From positions 1 through 6,371 of the forward strand of contig CAZMRK010000414.1 in NCBI GenBank assembly GCA_964568355.1: DNA of 6,371 nucleotides, in the 5' to 3' direction. The notes beneath the pieces are model-generated. The model was given only the letters and a program-made list of their open reading frames with translations. It had not been told where the DNA came from and did not search any database. Below, one piece after another: positions 5,669 to 6,371 of the stretch. The position numbers and the translations under genes are program-made. Each line of letters begins with the position of its first letter. Positions within the stretch are counted from its first letter, which is position 1. The stretch comes from JAJPJX01 sp964568355. GTDB lineage: Bacteria; Acidobacteriota; Terriglobia; Bryobacterales; Bryobacteraceae.

Positions 5669-6322
5669 CTACTGCTGCGGCCCCTGCTGACTCTTCGGCT
5701 TCTCTCCGGGCCGGTAGAGCGTCGGTGGCTTGCGGCGTTTGCCTTCGGCTGCGGCTTCCTTCCGCTCTTCCGCCTTCTTCGCTTCCAGGTCCTTGGGCTG
5801 CATCATCGACTCGATATCTTTCTTTTCCTTGGCTGCCTCGGCCTGGACCGTATGCGACCGCGAATCCATGTCCTGCTGCGCCGCTTCCAGACTGTCGGAA
5901 GTCGTGGAGAGCGCCTGTTTCAGGATATATTCGTAGCGCGCCATGTCTTTGGGCTGGCTGTCGCGCACTTTCTCCAGGCTTGCCAGCATCTCTTTTTCCG
6001 CCTTGGCCACGGCGTCCATGCCATCTTTCACGTCTATGCGCCGTCTCAGCGCGTCGTCGGTGACATCGTCAATGGCGTCGATGATGTTGGAGTAGTCTTC
6101 GAGCGCGTCGTGGATCAATGCGCTCCGGCCCGGCTTCTCCTTGGCCAGCCAGTGCTCCACCTGGTTCAGCCGTTGCTGGGCGAAATGGACGTAGAGTTTC
6201 ATCCGGGCGTTGGGTTCCTGGGCCAGGCGGACCTGGTCCGCCTCGTCCGCCGTCAGAAAATCGCGTTCGGCCGCCGCGATGGGCGCCGTCAGTAGAATGC
6301 ACAAAAGCAGGGCGCGTCTCAT
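5669..6322 (-). CDS. Secreted, highly charged helical protein, unknown function
   Basis: 217-aa protein, family not recognised. A short Sec signal peptide (RR at 2-3, hydrophobic core 4-15, cleavage near AAA-E at 18/19) points to the periplasm; Cys8 lies too early for a lipobox. The mature part is almost all predicted helix: about 20-155 contains LYVHFAQQRLNQVEHWL, ALIHDALEDYSNIIDAIDDV and MARYEYILKQALSTTSDSLEAAQQ, suggesting a helical bundle. About 160-215 is a Lys/Glu/Ala-rich, then Pro-rich tail that is likely extended or disordered. There is no cysteine in the mature protein. GGAGG (6333-6337) lies 10 nt before the ATG at 6322. The start overlaps the previous gene's stop by ATGA, so it belongs to a leftward operon from the right edge. 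An antisense frame (5852-6295) is a shadow. Confidence 0.85.
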   Translation of the reverse strand: MRRALLLCILLTAPIAAAERDFLTADEADQVRLAQEPNARMKLYVHFAQQRLNQVEHWLAKEKPGRSALIHDALEDYSNIIDAIDDVTDDALRRRIDVKDGMDAVAKAEKEMLASLEKVRDSQPKDMARYEYILKQALSTTSDSLEAAQQDMDSRSHTVQAEAAKEKKDIESMMQPKDLEAKKAEERKEAAAEGKRRKPPTLYRPGEKPKSQQGPQQ

Positions 6323-6371
6323 TTCGATTTGCCCTCCATCACCCCTGACAGAAGTTCGTCATGGATGTGCT
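6319..6371 (-). CDS. 3' end of an upstream leftward gene, partial
   Basis: The last 16 codons of a frame cut by the right edge read HIHDELLSGVMEGKSK, then TGA (6321-6319), overlapping the next ATG as ATGA. A ribosome site for the downstream gene lies inside it. The fragment is too short to identify; the overlap and the absence of another stop are the only evidence. Confidence 0.5.
   Translation of the reverse strand, partial: HIHDELLSGVMEGKSK

Noticed and set aside
5852..6295. Plus-strand 147-aa open frame opposite the secreted helical protein
   Set aside because: The minus-strand frame has a signal peptide, ribosome site and operon overlap; the plus frame has none.

Overview
The window is GC-rich, gene-dense bacterial DNA that looks chromosomal. 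Two secreted proteins with no recognised close relatives, a very long TolC-type outer membrane protein rich in Thr/Asn/Ser, the PyrE subtype with a C-terminal CPLC motif, and a GC-rich intergenic palindrome together suggest a diderm of the Acidobacteriota (Bryobacterales/Solibacter-like). That placement is inference from family memory; there is no rRNA or other marker here to prove it.

Layout, left to right. (1) A rightward pair: a CPBP/ABI-family intramembrane metalloprotease cut by the left edge (1-759), overlapping by ATGA a secreted protein with a BamE/SmpA-like C-terminal domain (756-1550). (2) A convergent gap of 155 bp holding two hairpin-forming GC-rich palindromes (1585-1615 and 1631-1688). 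(3) A leftward 100-aa protein with a CPCC metal-binding-like cluster and a charged helical tail (1706-2008), whose start lies just downstream of a TATAAT box. (4) A 301-bp non-coding stretch (2009-2309) containing an unexplained 120-bp inverted-repeat element with 25-bp arms. (5) A leftward TolC/OEP-family outer membrane efflux protein of 647 aa (2310-4253). (6) A divergent 74-bp promoter region, then the rightward pair pyrE (orotate phosphoribosyltransferase, 4328-4918) and truA (tRNA pseudouridine synthase, 4918-5664), overlapping by one base. (7) A leftward secreted, highly charged helical protein (5669-6322), which ends only 4 bp from the truA stop and overlaps by ATGA the tail of another leftward gene cut by the right edge (6319-6371).

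The genes do not form one pathway. They look like several short, tightly packed transcription units: membrane protease plus secreted protein, a stand-alone TolC, pyrimidine synthesis plus tRNA modification, and an envelope-protein operon entering from the right. No phage, CRISPR, toxin-antitoxin, transposase or defence genes are visible. The least explained DNA is the inverted-repeat element at 2037-2156. The least explained proteins are the CPCC protein and the two secreted proteins.
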